This document shows positions 25,646 through 33,364 of a DNA stretch of 64,000 nt, in pieces. The position numbers were made by a program, and so were the translations under genes. A model generated the notes under the pieces. It saw only the letters and a list, made by a program, of their open reading frames with translations, searched no databases and had not been told where the DNA came from. Source of the stretch: Acidaminococcaceae bacterium (lineage in GTDB: Bacteria > Bacillota > Negativicutes > Acidaminococcales > Acidaminococcaceae); contig JAKVKY010000005.1 of the NCBI GenBank assembly GCA_022484685.1, positions 1 to 64,000 on the forward strand, given 5' to 3'. Numbering within the stretch: the first letter of the stretch is position 1; each line of letters starts with the position of its first letter.

Positions 25646-27106
25646 TCAGCGTTTGCCTAATTCTTTCTTCATGATCCGTTTATACGCTTCTACGCCCGGC
25701 TGGTCGTAAGCATCCACATCCGCCAGCTCGCCTTCATAAGCGATGCTGAACATCAGGAACATCAAGAGCTGTCCTAAACGGCGTTCATCCAATTGAGGCA
25801 GGATATAACGGGCACTGGGACGTCCATCGCTGTCCAAAGCTTGTTCATTAGCTGTCAGAGCCAGGTTCAGTAAATCCGCCACATTCCGGTCGGCATATTT
25901 TTCACACGCTGCGTCATGGGCAAAAACCCTGGGCGTCACTACCTTACCTGCCTGACCTACCTGCAGGAACTGTACCACCTTATTGCGTTTGCCGTCCTGA
26001 TGTTGCTGGGTCTGGGCATGCATATCCGTAGTGCCGACAGCCACGACGGGCGTACGGCCATAATTAATTTCTTTCCCTTGACGGTTCATACGTTTACCCA
26101 ATGATTCCGCCAGCAACTGTACATACCACTCGCCCAAACTCTTCAGCCGGTCCCCGTAGCCCATAAAGACTTCAATGTCTGCACCCAGTTTCTTCTGGGC
26201 CAGGAATTTCAGGCCGGCATTTATTAAAGCCGGATTATCTTCCTTCTTGGCATTCAGGCATAAGTCCGCCATCTCCCGGGCGCCTTGCAGCAGTTCCCGA
26301 ATCTTCAGCCCGATGACGGCTCCGGTAATTAAGCCGGGATTAGAAAGTACACAGAAACGTCCCCCGATGCCTTCCGGCAGGTCAAAACAACGCCAGTGAT
26401 GTTCCTTGGCCAGACGAAACAAGGCGGATTCCTTGGGGTCCGTACCGGTAACGGCAGTAACCGTTACCTTATAATGTTTATCCTGGGTAAGCTTGCCGTA
26501 AAAATAACTGAAACCAGCTAAAGGCTCCATGGTAGTACCGCTCTTACTGATAACCACCATCTCCACCCGCAAAGGTGCTTTCACCGTGGCTGCCGCCGCG
26601 CGCACTGCTTTTCTGGATGCCAGATATTTAAGTTCCGTCTCTAAATCCAGGAACGCCTGGGGATCCACATTGTTGCCGGAAAAATAAATACGCGGCCGGC
26701 CGTGACGTTTAGGTTTGGGCAGACTGTTCCAATACGGACCGGCGCCCAGGTCGAACAGGACCTTATTACCCAGATAGGAACCACCAATACCAAAGAAGAG
26801 CACCACATCAGCTTCTTCTTTAATCCTGGCGCCGTACATTTCCAGCTCCCGCACAGATTCCTCCGTGTTGGGATTTTTCTGGTCCAGATAACCCTGGCGC
26901 ATAAAATAAACATGTTCCGGCGTGCCGTCCTTGGACAGATGCCCGTCCGACGTACCCAGGAAATAAATTTTACGTACCTTGGCCGCCGCCGGCATTAACC
27001 CGGAAGCAAAAGTTTCCAGGTCCTTCATGGTGAGGCGCCGCTCGCCTAACATCTTGGAGTAATCAAAAATGAAACCATCTTTAAGACCCACTCTGGTTTT
27101 CCACAT
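25646..27106 (-). CDS. pgi: Glucose-6-phosphate isomerase
   Basis: Interconverts glucose 6-phosphate and fructose 6-phosphate, the step before phosphofructokinase. The 486 residues carry FGIGGSYLGNKVL (near 104), the sugar-phosphate site VVISKSGTTMEPL (near 188), EGIGGRFCVLSNPGLI and the C-terminal DQPGVEAYK. The ATG ending at 27106 is spaced better from AAAGGAG than the one at 27112. The gene seems to stand alone, behind comF. Confidence 0.94.
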   Translation of the reverse strand: MWKTRVGLKDGFIFDYSKMLGERRLTMKDLETFASGLMPAAAKVRKIYFLGTSDGHLSKDGTPEHVYFMRQGYLDQKNPNTEESVRELEMYGARIKEEADVVLFFGIGGSYLGNKVLFDLGAGPYWNSLPKPKRHGRPRIYFSGNNVDPQAFLDLETELKYLASRKAVRAAAATVKAPLRVEMVVISKSGTTMEPLAGFSYFYGKLTQDKHYKVTVTAVTGTDPKESALFRLAKEHHWRCFDLPEGIGGRFCVLSNPGLITGAVIGLKIRELLQGAREMADLCLNAKKEDNPALINAGLKFLAQKKLGADIEVFMGYGDRLKSLGEWYVQLLAESLGKRMNRQGKEINYGRTPVVAVGTTDMHAQTQQHQDGKRNKVVQFLQVGQAGKVVTPRVFAHDAACEKYADRNVADLLNLALTANEQALDSDGRPSARYILPQLDERRLGQLLMFLMFSIAYEGELADVDAYDQPGVEAYKRIMKKELGKR

Positions 27107-27142
27107 CAGCATCGCTCCTTTGTAAATTTATCTGATTCCGTG

Positions 27143-27757
27143 CTACGCAAATTTTTCCAACGGCTGGCCCAGATTATCCAGGGCGCCGGCAAAAGTTAAA
27201 GCCGTCACGCCGGCAGCACCGGCGGCCCGTAGTGTCCTGGCCGCTTCCTGCATGGTAGCGCCTGTGGTAAAAATATCATCCGTCAGGAGTATTTTTTTAC
27301 CACGGACGTCACCCACTACTACAAAACATCCTTCCAGACAGAAACTGCGTTCCTGCGGATTCAGGCTGAATAAAGGTTCCGTAGGCCGTTGACGCTGCAG
27401 GAGCGTCTGCCAGGTCAAACCCTGGGCCGTCACTGCCTGCCGGAATAAAACTTCCGGCAAATCAAAACCGCGTTCCCGGCGCCGCCTGGCATCCGTAGGA
27501 ATCCCCGTCACCAGGTCCGGCCGTGGCAAAGACAACGGCCAGTCTTCCCGGGACAAGGCCAGAGACGCCTCGCTGCCTAAAAGCTGGGGTAACTCCCGGT
27601 CACCCGCAAACTTAATCTTCCGGATGGCTTCCTTTACCGCCTGATCATAAGCGAACCACAACCACGCTCCATCCAGGGCTTCGGCCGGCGGCAAAACCTT
27701 GCCCACCCATAAACCCTGGCGGCAGGCCGGACACAACCAGCCATCGGCAATCTCCAC
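27143..27757 (-). CDS. comF: ComF-family phosphoribosyltransferase-like protein
   Basis: ComF proteins aid late steps of DNA uptake. The phosphoribosyl-transferase fold shows KKILLTDDIFTTGATMQEAARTL near residue 155 and IPTDARRRRERGFDLPEVL near 87. The last canonical start, a GTG ending at 27757, cuts the N-terminal zinc ribbon in half: the frame stays open upstream to about 27860 and encodes LVREIFFPRLCYECR, which supplies the missing first CxxC to match LCPAC. AAAGGAG lies at 27857-27863, before an ATC at 27848-27850 and an ATT at 27842-27844. The real protein is therefore probably about 235 residues with a non-AUG start. Confidence 0.85.
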   Translation of the reverse strand: MEIADGWLCPACRQGLWVGKVLPPAEALDGAWLWFAYDQAVKEAIRKIKFAGDRELPQLLGSEASLALSREDWPLSLPRPDLVTGIPTDARRRRERGFDLPEVLFRQAVTAQGLTWQTLLQRQRPTEPLFSLNPQERSFCLEGCFVVVGDVRGKKILLTDDIFTTGATMQEAARTLRAAGAAGVTALTFAGALDNLGQPLEKFA

Positions 27758-27937
27758 CCGGCACTCATAACAGAGCCGGGGGAAAAAGATTTCCCGTACC
27801 AGGCTGCCTAAAGCGCCACACCCGGCACCTAACTGACTAAAAATACTGATGACCTCATCTCCTTTAGAAAATGTTTAGTCTCTCAACTTCAAAAAATACT
27901 TTTATGCTTAGTACCTGCAAAGCTCACGCCCTTCAGG

Positions 27938-30091
27938 TCACACAATCTCGCCGTCTTCCTGCAGACGCTCCGCTAACAGGGAATAACGTTTCCGGGTCCG
28001 GTCATTCAGGACCGCCGTCTGCAAAGCTGCCTTGGTACCTACCAGTAAAACTTTTTGTCTGGCCCTGGTCACCGCCGTATATAACAGGTTACGCTGCAAC
28101 ATGATATAGTGTCCCGGCACCAGTGCCAGGATTACCATGGGGTATTCACTGCCCTGGGATTTATGTACGCTCATGGCATAAGCCAGCTGTAAATCCGCCA
28201 GTTCTCCCTGAGCATAAGGCACATACTGGCCGTCCAGCCGTTCTGGGTACCACACCTGGACCGTCTGGTCCTGGCCGATGGCCATGATGCGGCCGATATC
28301 GCCGTTGTACACATCCTTATCGTAGTTATTGCGAATCTGCATGACCTTATCGCCCAGGCGGAAGACAACGCCGGGCACCCGTACCTCGCCTTTAGCCGGC
28401 GCGGCAGGATTCATCCTGGCCTGCAGCAGTTTATTTAAATTTTCCACCCCGCAGGGACCGCGATGCATAGGCGTCAGCACCTGGCATTGCTGCCAGTCTT
28501 CCCGGTTGGCCGCAGCATAAGTTTCGGTAATAAAAGCGGCCGCTTCAAACTCGTTCTGATACAAGGCCATGGCAAAATCTGAACCCGGCACACAGTCCGG
28601 CAACTCGCCCTGATTAATCTTATGGGCATTGCGCACGATGGGGCTGACTTCCGCCTGGCGGAAAACTTCCTTCAGCCGTACTACCGGCATCTTGCCGGAA
28701 CGGATAATATCTTTTAAGACGCTGCCGGCGCCGACGCTGGGCAGCTGGTCCACATCGCCCACCAGGATCAAGCGGCAGCCTGCCGGCAGTGCCTCCAGCA
28801 GATGATAGGTCAGGACGATATCCAGCATGGAGGCCTCGTCGATAATCACCGCGTTAGCTTCCAGGGGATCGTCTTCATCTTTGCCGAAGACGCCGGTCAC
28901 ATTGTATTCCAGCAAACGGTGAACCGTCTTGGCTTCCTGTCCGGCTGCTTCTGCCAGCCGCCGGGCCGCCCGTCCTGTCGGCGCGGCCAAAAGTACCTGG
29001 CAGCCCGCCCGCTTCAGCACGGCTAAAATACCCTTGATGATCGTGGTCTTGCCGGTACCGGGACCGCCTGTTAAGGCAAAGACACCGTAACGCAGGGAGA
29101 CTCGGATGGCTTCTTTCTGCGCCTCAGCTAATTCAATGCCGGCTTCCTTTTCCCAGGCAGCCATGATACGTTCCGTGTCCACCTTACCCAGGCTGCCGGC
29201 ATTATCCCGCAGGTACAGCAAATGTCTGGCGGTTTCCACCTCCGCCCGGTACAGATATTCCGGGTAAATCAAAGTCTGGCCGCCGAAATCCACCGTCCGT
29301 AGCAGATCAGCTTTAATGAGCTCATCACATTTACGTTCCACCGGTCCCGGATCCACGCCCAGAAGTCTGGTCGCCAGCCGTAACAATTCCTCTTCCGGAA
29401 CACAGGTATGACCATTGGTGGCAATTGTGGTCAGGGCAAAGCCCAGACCGGCCTGCAGCCTGGATTCCGATTCCCGTTCCACGCCCAGGTCCATGGCTAT
29501 CTTATCCGCCGTCTGAAAACCGATACCATCAATATCGTTAGCCAGATCATACGGATTATTTTGAATTCTTTCCAACGCCAGGTTGCCGTAAGCCGCCTGG
29601 ATGCGTGCCGCATAGTTGGCGCTGATACCGTGGGACTCCAGGAATAACATCAGTTCACGAATTCCTGCCAGTTCCGCATACGCCGCTCCTATGTCCGCCG
29701 CTTTTTTCCGGCCGATGCCAGGCACTTCTGCCAGCCGTTCCGGATGTTTGGCTAAAATATCCAGGGTAGCCGCACCAAAAGTGCCCACGATCCTGGCCGC
29801 CGTCACCTTGCCGATACCCTTCACGGCGCCGGAGCCTAAAAAATGTTCTATGCCGGAAGCCGATGAAGGCATCACGGTCTTATATGCTTGAATGGCAAAT
29901 TGCCGGCCAAAGCGGTTATGTTCCTGCCACAACCCTTGAGCCACGATATTCTCACCTAAAAAAGGCGCCGGTCCTTTAAACACGGCGGTCACCTTACCCG
30001 TACCGGGACTTTGTACCGCAAAAACACTGAAACCCTGGTCCGCGCTTTGAAAAATGATACTGGCCACTGCCCCTTCCAGTTGTTCCATCAC
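27938..30091 (-). CDS. recD2: RecD2-type DNA helicase
   Basis: A 717-residue superfamily 1B 5'-3' helicase not associated with RecBC (RecD2/YrrC), involved in replication-fork maintenance and repair. The N-terminal extension holds helix-hairpin-helix repeats (GIGKVTAARIVGTFG, VPGIGRKKAADIG, IDGIGFQTADKIA, residues 90-215). Walker A GGPGTGKTTI is near 340, DEASMLD near 420, GDVDQLPSVGAGSVL near 447, and a C-terminal VHKSQGSEYP motif near 643. Length and layout are complete. Confidence 0.95.
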   Translation of the reverse strand: MMEQLEGAVASIIFQSADQGFSVFAVQSPGTGKVTAVFKGPAPFLGENIVAQGLWQEHNRFGRQFAIQAYKTVMPSSASGIEHFLGSGAVKGIGKVTAARIVGTFGAATLDILAKHPERLAEVPGIGRKKAADIGAAYAELAGIRELMLFLESHGISANYAARIQAAYGNLALERIQNNPYDLANDIDGIGFQTADKIAMDLGVERESESRLQAGLGFALTTIATNGHTCVPEEELLRLATRLLGVDPGPVERKCDELIKADLLRTVDFGGQTLIYPEYLYRAEVETARHLLYLRDNAGSLGKVDTERIMAAWEKEAGIELAEAQKEAIRVSLRYGVFALTGGPGTGKTTIIKGILAVLKRAGCQVLLAAPTGRAARRLAEAAGQEAKTVHRLLEYNVTGVFGKDEDDPLEANAVIIDEASMLDIVLTYHLLEALPAGCRLILVGDVDQLPSVGAGSVLKDIIRSGKMPVVRLKEVFRQAEVSPIVRNAHKINQGELPDCVPGSDFAMALYQNEFEAAAFITETYAAANREDWQQCQVLTPMHRGPCGVENLNKLLQARMNPAAPAKGEVRVPGVVFRLGDKVMQIRNNYDKDVYNGDIGRIMAIGQDQTVQVWYPERLDGQYVPYAQGELADLQLAYAMSVHKSQGSEYPMVILALVPGHYIMLQRNLLYTAVTRARQKVLLVGTKAALQTAVLNDRTRKRYSLLAERLQEDGEIV

Positions 30092-30154
30092 ACACCCCGT
30101 TCTTAATTATTCATTTTAATTATAACACGGTCGGCGGTGAAAGACTACTTTTCT

Positions 30155-30183
30155 TTGACAATATGCACTACCTCTGATATAAT
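30155..30183 (+). promoter_or_regulatory. Consensus promoter of the AdoMetDC-like gene
   Basis: TTGACA (30155-30160), 17 bases, TATAAT (30178-30183): a perfect housekeeping sigma-factor promoter, about 65 bases ahead of the start at 30248. Strong constitutive expression is expected. Confidence 0.92.
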
Positions 30184-30247
30184 TTCTTAGCAATACAAAC
30201 AAGCATCTGGATATGCTCGTTTACAACTTTAGGATTACGAAAGACGG

Positions 30248-30733
30248 ATGATTATGAATTTAAAATCTACAGGCAAGCTGATTGCCATGGATATGTACAA
30301 CTGCAGCACCGCCCTCCTGGACGATGCGGACAAAGTAGCCTGGACCCTGGAAGACAAGGCCAAGGCCTGTAACATGAGCCCGCGTAAGATCATCATGGAC
30401 CGGGAAGAAGGCAGCAAAGAATTTTCAGTAGGTGTTTCCTGCAAACAGGGACATGTGCTCATGCACCTGTATCCTGAGATTGGTTTTGGAACCATCGATA
30501 TCTTTACCCGCCGGGAAGATGCGGAACCGGACCGTCTGGCGCGCCAGCTGCGGGAATATTTTAATCCGGACAAGACCAAGGTTACCTACCTGAACCGGGG
30601 CGACTTTGGCAGCCTGGCTGATATGAAACCGCGCCGGCACCGTAATACTACTGCCATGCGCCGGATGCGTAACTTTGGCAATAACATGGGCCGGACCTTC
30701 ACCCGCATCATCCTCAAACCTAAATCTATGTAA
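30248..30733 (+). CDS. S-adenosylmethionine decarboxylase-like protein lacking catalytic residues
   Basis: A 161-residue homologue of bacterial SpeH. The family pattern is clear: GKLIAMDMYNCSTALLDD (residues 9-26), FSVGVS (59-64), the H-x-x-x-H-x-x-PE core GHVLMHLYPEIGFGTIDIFT (68-87), and EPDRLARQLREYF. Yet the serine that is cleaved to make the pyruvoyl cofactor (ESH in SpeH) is glycine here (QGH, G68), and the catalytic cysteine (FTCG) is arginine (FTRR, R88). The protein cannot self-process in the usual way. A basic tail of about 35 residues (PRRHRNTTAMRRMRNF) is added. It may be a regulatory or AdoMet/polyamine-binding protein. It has its own strong promoter and terminator. Confidence 0.8.
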   Translation: MIMNLKSTGKLIAMDMYNCSTALLDDADKVAWTLEDKAKACNMSPRKIIMDREEGSKEFSVGVSCKQGHVLMHLYPEIGFGTIDIFTRREDAEPDRLARQLREYFNPDKTKVTYLNRGDFGSLADMKPRRHRNTTAMRRMRNFGNNMGRTFTRIILKPKSM

Positions 30734-30751
30734 ACTTATTACATAAAAAAG

Positions 30752-30784
30752 TAAGGACCATCTCGGAAGAGATGGTCCTTTTTG
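30752..30784. terminator. Intrinsic terminator between convergent genes
   Basis: AAGGACCATCTC and GAGATGGTCCTT form a perfect 12-bp stem with loop GGAA, followed by a T run on the plus strand and by a TTTTTT on the minus strand. Confidence 0.92.
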
Positions 30785-30863
30785 TCTGCCAAAACTACAA
30801 GCCGGTCTACCGCAGCCTGGTTGCTACGCACCGGGCACTCGTCCGTACCACCATCTTATCTGG

Positions 30864-31520
30864 TCAGGCCCTGTGTCCTCTGCGGCCGCGCTTACGTACA
30901 TCTGCCTGTAATGGCTGGTCCCAGTCGTCCAGGATTCCTTCGCCGCTGCGGAAACTCATGTTCATCGACTTCACCGCCTCGTAGCAGCACTCCACCCCGT
31001 CCTTATCCGCCACATAATTGGCGGCTCGATCCCGCCGGATGCCCATCCGGCTGGCGGTAGCAATAGCATCTATGTTGGCACCAATAAAAACAAACTCCCA
31101 ACCGCATTCCTGCTGCTGTACCAGTACCTGTTTCACCTTGGCAAAGGTGTACTCGGAGCTGGCATTCTCGTAACCATCCGTAATGATGGTGAACAAAGTC
31201 TTGTCCGGACGCTGTTCCGCCTTCGTATGTTCCTGGGCCGTCTTAATCTTGGCCACCGTCCGGCCAATGGCGTCCAGGAGCGCGGTACAGCCACGGACAT
31301 AGTAGTCCTTAGCTGTCAGCAGGTTTACGCCTTGCAAATCAATACGGTCATGCAAAAGTTCATACTGGTCATCAAAAAGTACCGTGGTCACCAGCGCCCG
31401 GCCTTCCAGTTGCTTTTGTGCCGTCAAGAGTCCGTTAAAGCCGCCGATGGTATCTGTTTCCAAACCAGCCATAGAACCGCTGCGATCCAGGATAAATACT
31501 AATTCTGTTAAATTTTTCAT
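30864..31520 (-). CDS. von Willebrand factor A-domain protein
   Basis: A 218-residue single vWA domain. The metal-ion-dependent adhesion site is intact: DRSGSM at residues 12-17 (DxSxS), the threonine in GCTALLDAIG near 98, and the aspartate in IITDGYENAS near 134. No signal peptide, so cytoplasmic. Such stand-alone vWA proteins (ELVFILDRSGSM, DTIGGFNGLL) are common in Firmicutes; their partners are unknown. The last 20 residues are basic (RKRGRRGHRA). It follows the macrodomain gene by 79 bases, and a perfect palindrome overlaps its ribosome site. Confidence 0.88.
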   Translation of the reverse strand: MKNLTELVFILDRSGSMAGLETDTIGGFNGLLTAQKQLEGRALVTTVLFDDQYELLHDRIDLQGVNLLTAKDYYVRGCTALLDAIGRTVAKIKTAQEHTKAEQRPDKTLFTIITDGYENASSEYTFAKVKQVLVQQQECGWEFVFIGANIDAIATASRMGIRRDRAANYVADKDGVECCYEAVKSMNMSFRSGEGILDDWDQPLQADVRKRGRRGHRA

Positions 31521-31531
31521 TGTCTCAACCT

Positions 31532-31553
31532 CCTTAACTTGGTTAAGTTAAGG
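31532..31553. repeat. Perfect 9-bp inverted repeat at the vWA ribosome site
   Basis: CCTTAACTT (31532-31540) and AAGTTAAGG (31545-31553) around a 4-base centre. On the minus strand, the second arm runs into AAGGAGG, the Shine-Dalgarno of the vWA gene. It could be a protein operator or an RNA hairpin that hides the ribosome site; no T run follows, so it is not a terminator. Confidence 0.8.
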
Positions 31554-31599
31554 ATAGCACTTTTCCCCAGGCAAGTGGTCGTTTGGCAAGCGACACGAC

Positions 31600-32781
31600 T
31601 CAGGGTCCGAAAGGCTTCTCGCCATACGACCCTAAAATCTCATTGACTTCAATGATATCATAAATCTTTTTTTCAAAGCAATACTGCACGATGACATCCG
31701 CTTTCACCGCCGGTGAAAAAGCATAACCGGCACGGGCTAAAAGATCCTCCGCGTCATAAACGGACAGCTGTAGGGCAATAGCCAGGGAGAGGGCCGTAGC
31801 CTTACTGGGTTTATACTGTCTGGCTTTCCGGATCTTGGAAAAAAGTTTCCGGTCCAGATTGGCCCGCTGGTAAACTTCAATCTCGCTTAAACCCCGCTCC
31901 TTGATCAGTTTGAATAAAGTTTCGGCAAAACCTGGCAGCAGGTGCGGCATGCCTGGCAAGGCCATTTCCTGAAATTCCCTAGGTTCTCCGACATCTAACG
32001 CCAGTCTGTCGGCAGACACCCGATCTTCTTCGTACGCAGGGCTGACTGCCTCGCTGCTCTTGGCAGAGCTAGGCTTGCCAGCGGCGCCAGACTTTTTTAC
32101 GCTCCGGGAAACATGCTTTTCTGCAGCCGCTTGCCCGAATTCCCGTAAGGCCTGCAGTTCCCGGGACAGCACCTGGTCCTGTTCCAGCTCACGCCGCCTA
32201 CGCTGACGGTACCGGGGTCGCAGATTCGTATTTTCCTCCAGGATGTTTTCATAGTGCTTACTCAGATAATCATCCAGGGAAATCTTTACTTTTTCCGAAA
32301 CGGTCAGTTTAAAGCGGTCATACACCACCAGATAGACCACCAGGTCCGCTTCCTGTAAAAATTTACGGATTGCCGCCAGGGCGATATGCAAAGCTTCTTT
32401 TTTGGGATAACCATAAATACCCGTGCTGATCAAAGGGAACGCGATAGAATGGCAGCCGTGTTCCAGAGCCAGGATCAACGCCTGCTCATAACAGGAAGCC
32501 AAAAGTTCCGCTTCATGGCTTTGGCCACCCTCCCAGATGGGGCCGGCCACATGGATCACATATTTGGCCGACAGTTTAAAACCGGGGGTCAGCACCGCCT
32601 GGCCCAAAGGGCAACTGCCAATCTTACGGCAGGCAGCTTCCAGTTCCGTATAACCGGCCGCCGCAAAGATGGCGCCGCAGGCCCCGCCACCGGGAATCAG
32701 TCCCGTATTGGCAGGATTCACGATGGCATCCGTAGGCATGGTCACGATATCTTTTTCAACAATGTATAAAGGCACTTTCAC
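31600..32781 (-). CDS. Macrodomain protein with C-terminal helix-turn-helix-like domain
   Basis: A 393-residue fusion. Residues 1-170 are a macrodomain of the YmdB/MacroD type, which binds ADP-ribose and can remove it or deacetylate O-acetyl-ADP-ribose: DAIVNPANTGLIPGGGACGAIFAAAG (near 18) and FPLISTGIYGYPKKEAL (near 120). A charged, probably disordered linker follows (about 185-285). The last 105 residues form an all-helical domain (FKLIKERGLSEIEVYQRANLDRKLFSKIRKARQYKPSKATALSLAIAL), resembling a XRE-type helix-turn-helix and found on several Firmicute proteins. It may sense NAD-derived signals and bind nucleic acid; this is inference. It lies upstream of the vWA gene. Confidence 0.85.
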   Translation of the reverse strand: MKVPLYIVEKDIVTMPTDAIVNPANTGLIPGGGACGAIFAAAGYTELEAACRKIGSCPLGQAVLTPGFKLSAKYVIHVAGPIWEGGQSHEAELLASCYEQALILALEHGCHSIAFPLISTGIYGYPKKEALHIALAAIRKFLQEADLVVYLVVYDRFKLTVSEKVKISLDDYLSKHYENILEENTNLRPRYRQRRRRELEQDQVLSRELQALREFGQAAAEKHVSRSVKKSGAAGKPSSAKSSEAVSPAYEEDRVSADRLALDVGEPREFQEMALPGMPHLLPGFAETLFKLIKERGLSEIEVYQRANLDRKLFSKIRKARQYKPSKATALSLAIALQLSVYDAEDLLARAGYAFSPAVKADVIVQYCFEKKIYDIIEVNEILGSYGEKPFGP

Positions 32782-32815
32782 TCACTCCTTTATTAAAGCT
32801 GACTTAACAGGCAGC

Positions 32816-33334
32816 TTAATGTTCCCATTCCTGCTTGTTGCGCGTGCGGCTTAACACAAAATCCAGGGCGCCGCTTTTTAATAACAGGCCGGCAATGATG
32901 CTGCCGCCCATGGTGCTCACCAGAAACGGCGGGATGAAAAACCAGGCGGCCGCCTTACTACCCAAAACGAACCTGGCTACCACCCAGGCCACACTGCCGC
33001 CCAGGATGCCAGTGCCAAAGACTTCGCCCAGCATGGCTGCCGGCAGTTTGCGCCAATGTTTATATAACAATCCGGCGCACAGGGCGCCGATCATGCTGCC
33101 GGGGAAGGCTAGCAGCGAACCGGTCCCCAGGGCATTACGCAAACAGGAGATCACAAAAGCGATGGCAACGGCCGGACCCGGTCCTAAAATTACTGCGCTC
33201 AGCACATTGATGGCATGCTGAACGGGAAAACACTTGGACACCCCGGCGGGAATATAGATCAGATTGGCACATAAAGTGCCGATGGCTACGAACAAAGCAC
33301 ATAAGGTTAAACGATAAGTACGCAATCCTGTCAA
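32816..33334 (-). CDS. thiW: ECF transporter S component, ThiW family
   Basis: A 172-residue membrane protein with about five or six hydrophobic segments. The ThiW pattern is visible: CANLIYIPAGVSKCFPVQHAINVLSAVILGPGPAVAIAF and NALGTGSLLAFPGSMIGALCAGLLY. ThiW binds a thiazole-type thiamine precursor and works with a shared EcfA/EcfT module encoded elsewhere. It is usually next to thi genes or behind a TPP riboswitch; here only 30 bases separate it from the upstream exported-protein gene, with no aptamer. The start appears to be TTG. Confidence 0.88.
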   Translation of the reverse strand: MTGLRTYRLTLCALFVAIGTLCANLIYIPAGVSKCFPVQHAINVLSAVILGPGPAVAIAFVISCLRNALGTGSLLAFPGSMIGALCAGLLYKHWRKLPAAMLGEVFGTGILGGSVAWVVARFVLGSKAAAWFFIPPFLVSTMGGSIIAGLLLKSGALDFVLSRTRNKQEWEH

Positions 33335-33364
33335 CTTCTTTCTTTTTTACTTGCAGCACTAAAA

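Noticed and set aside
32782-33364. TPP riboswitch ahead of thiW
   Set aside because: Only 30 bases separate thiW from the upstream gene and none of the TPP core motifs occur.
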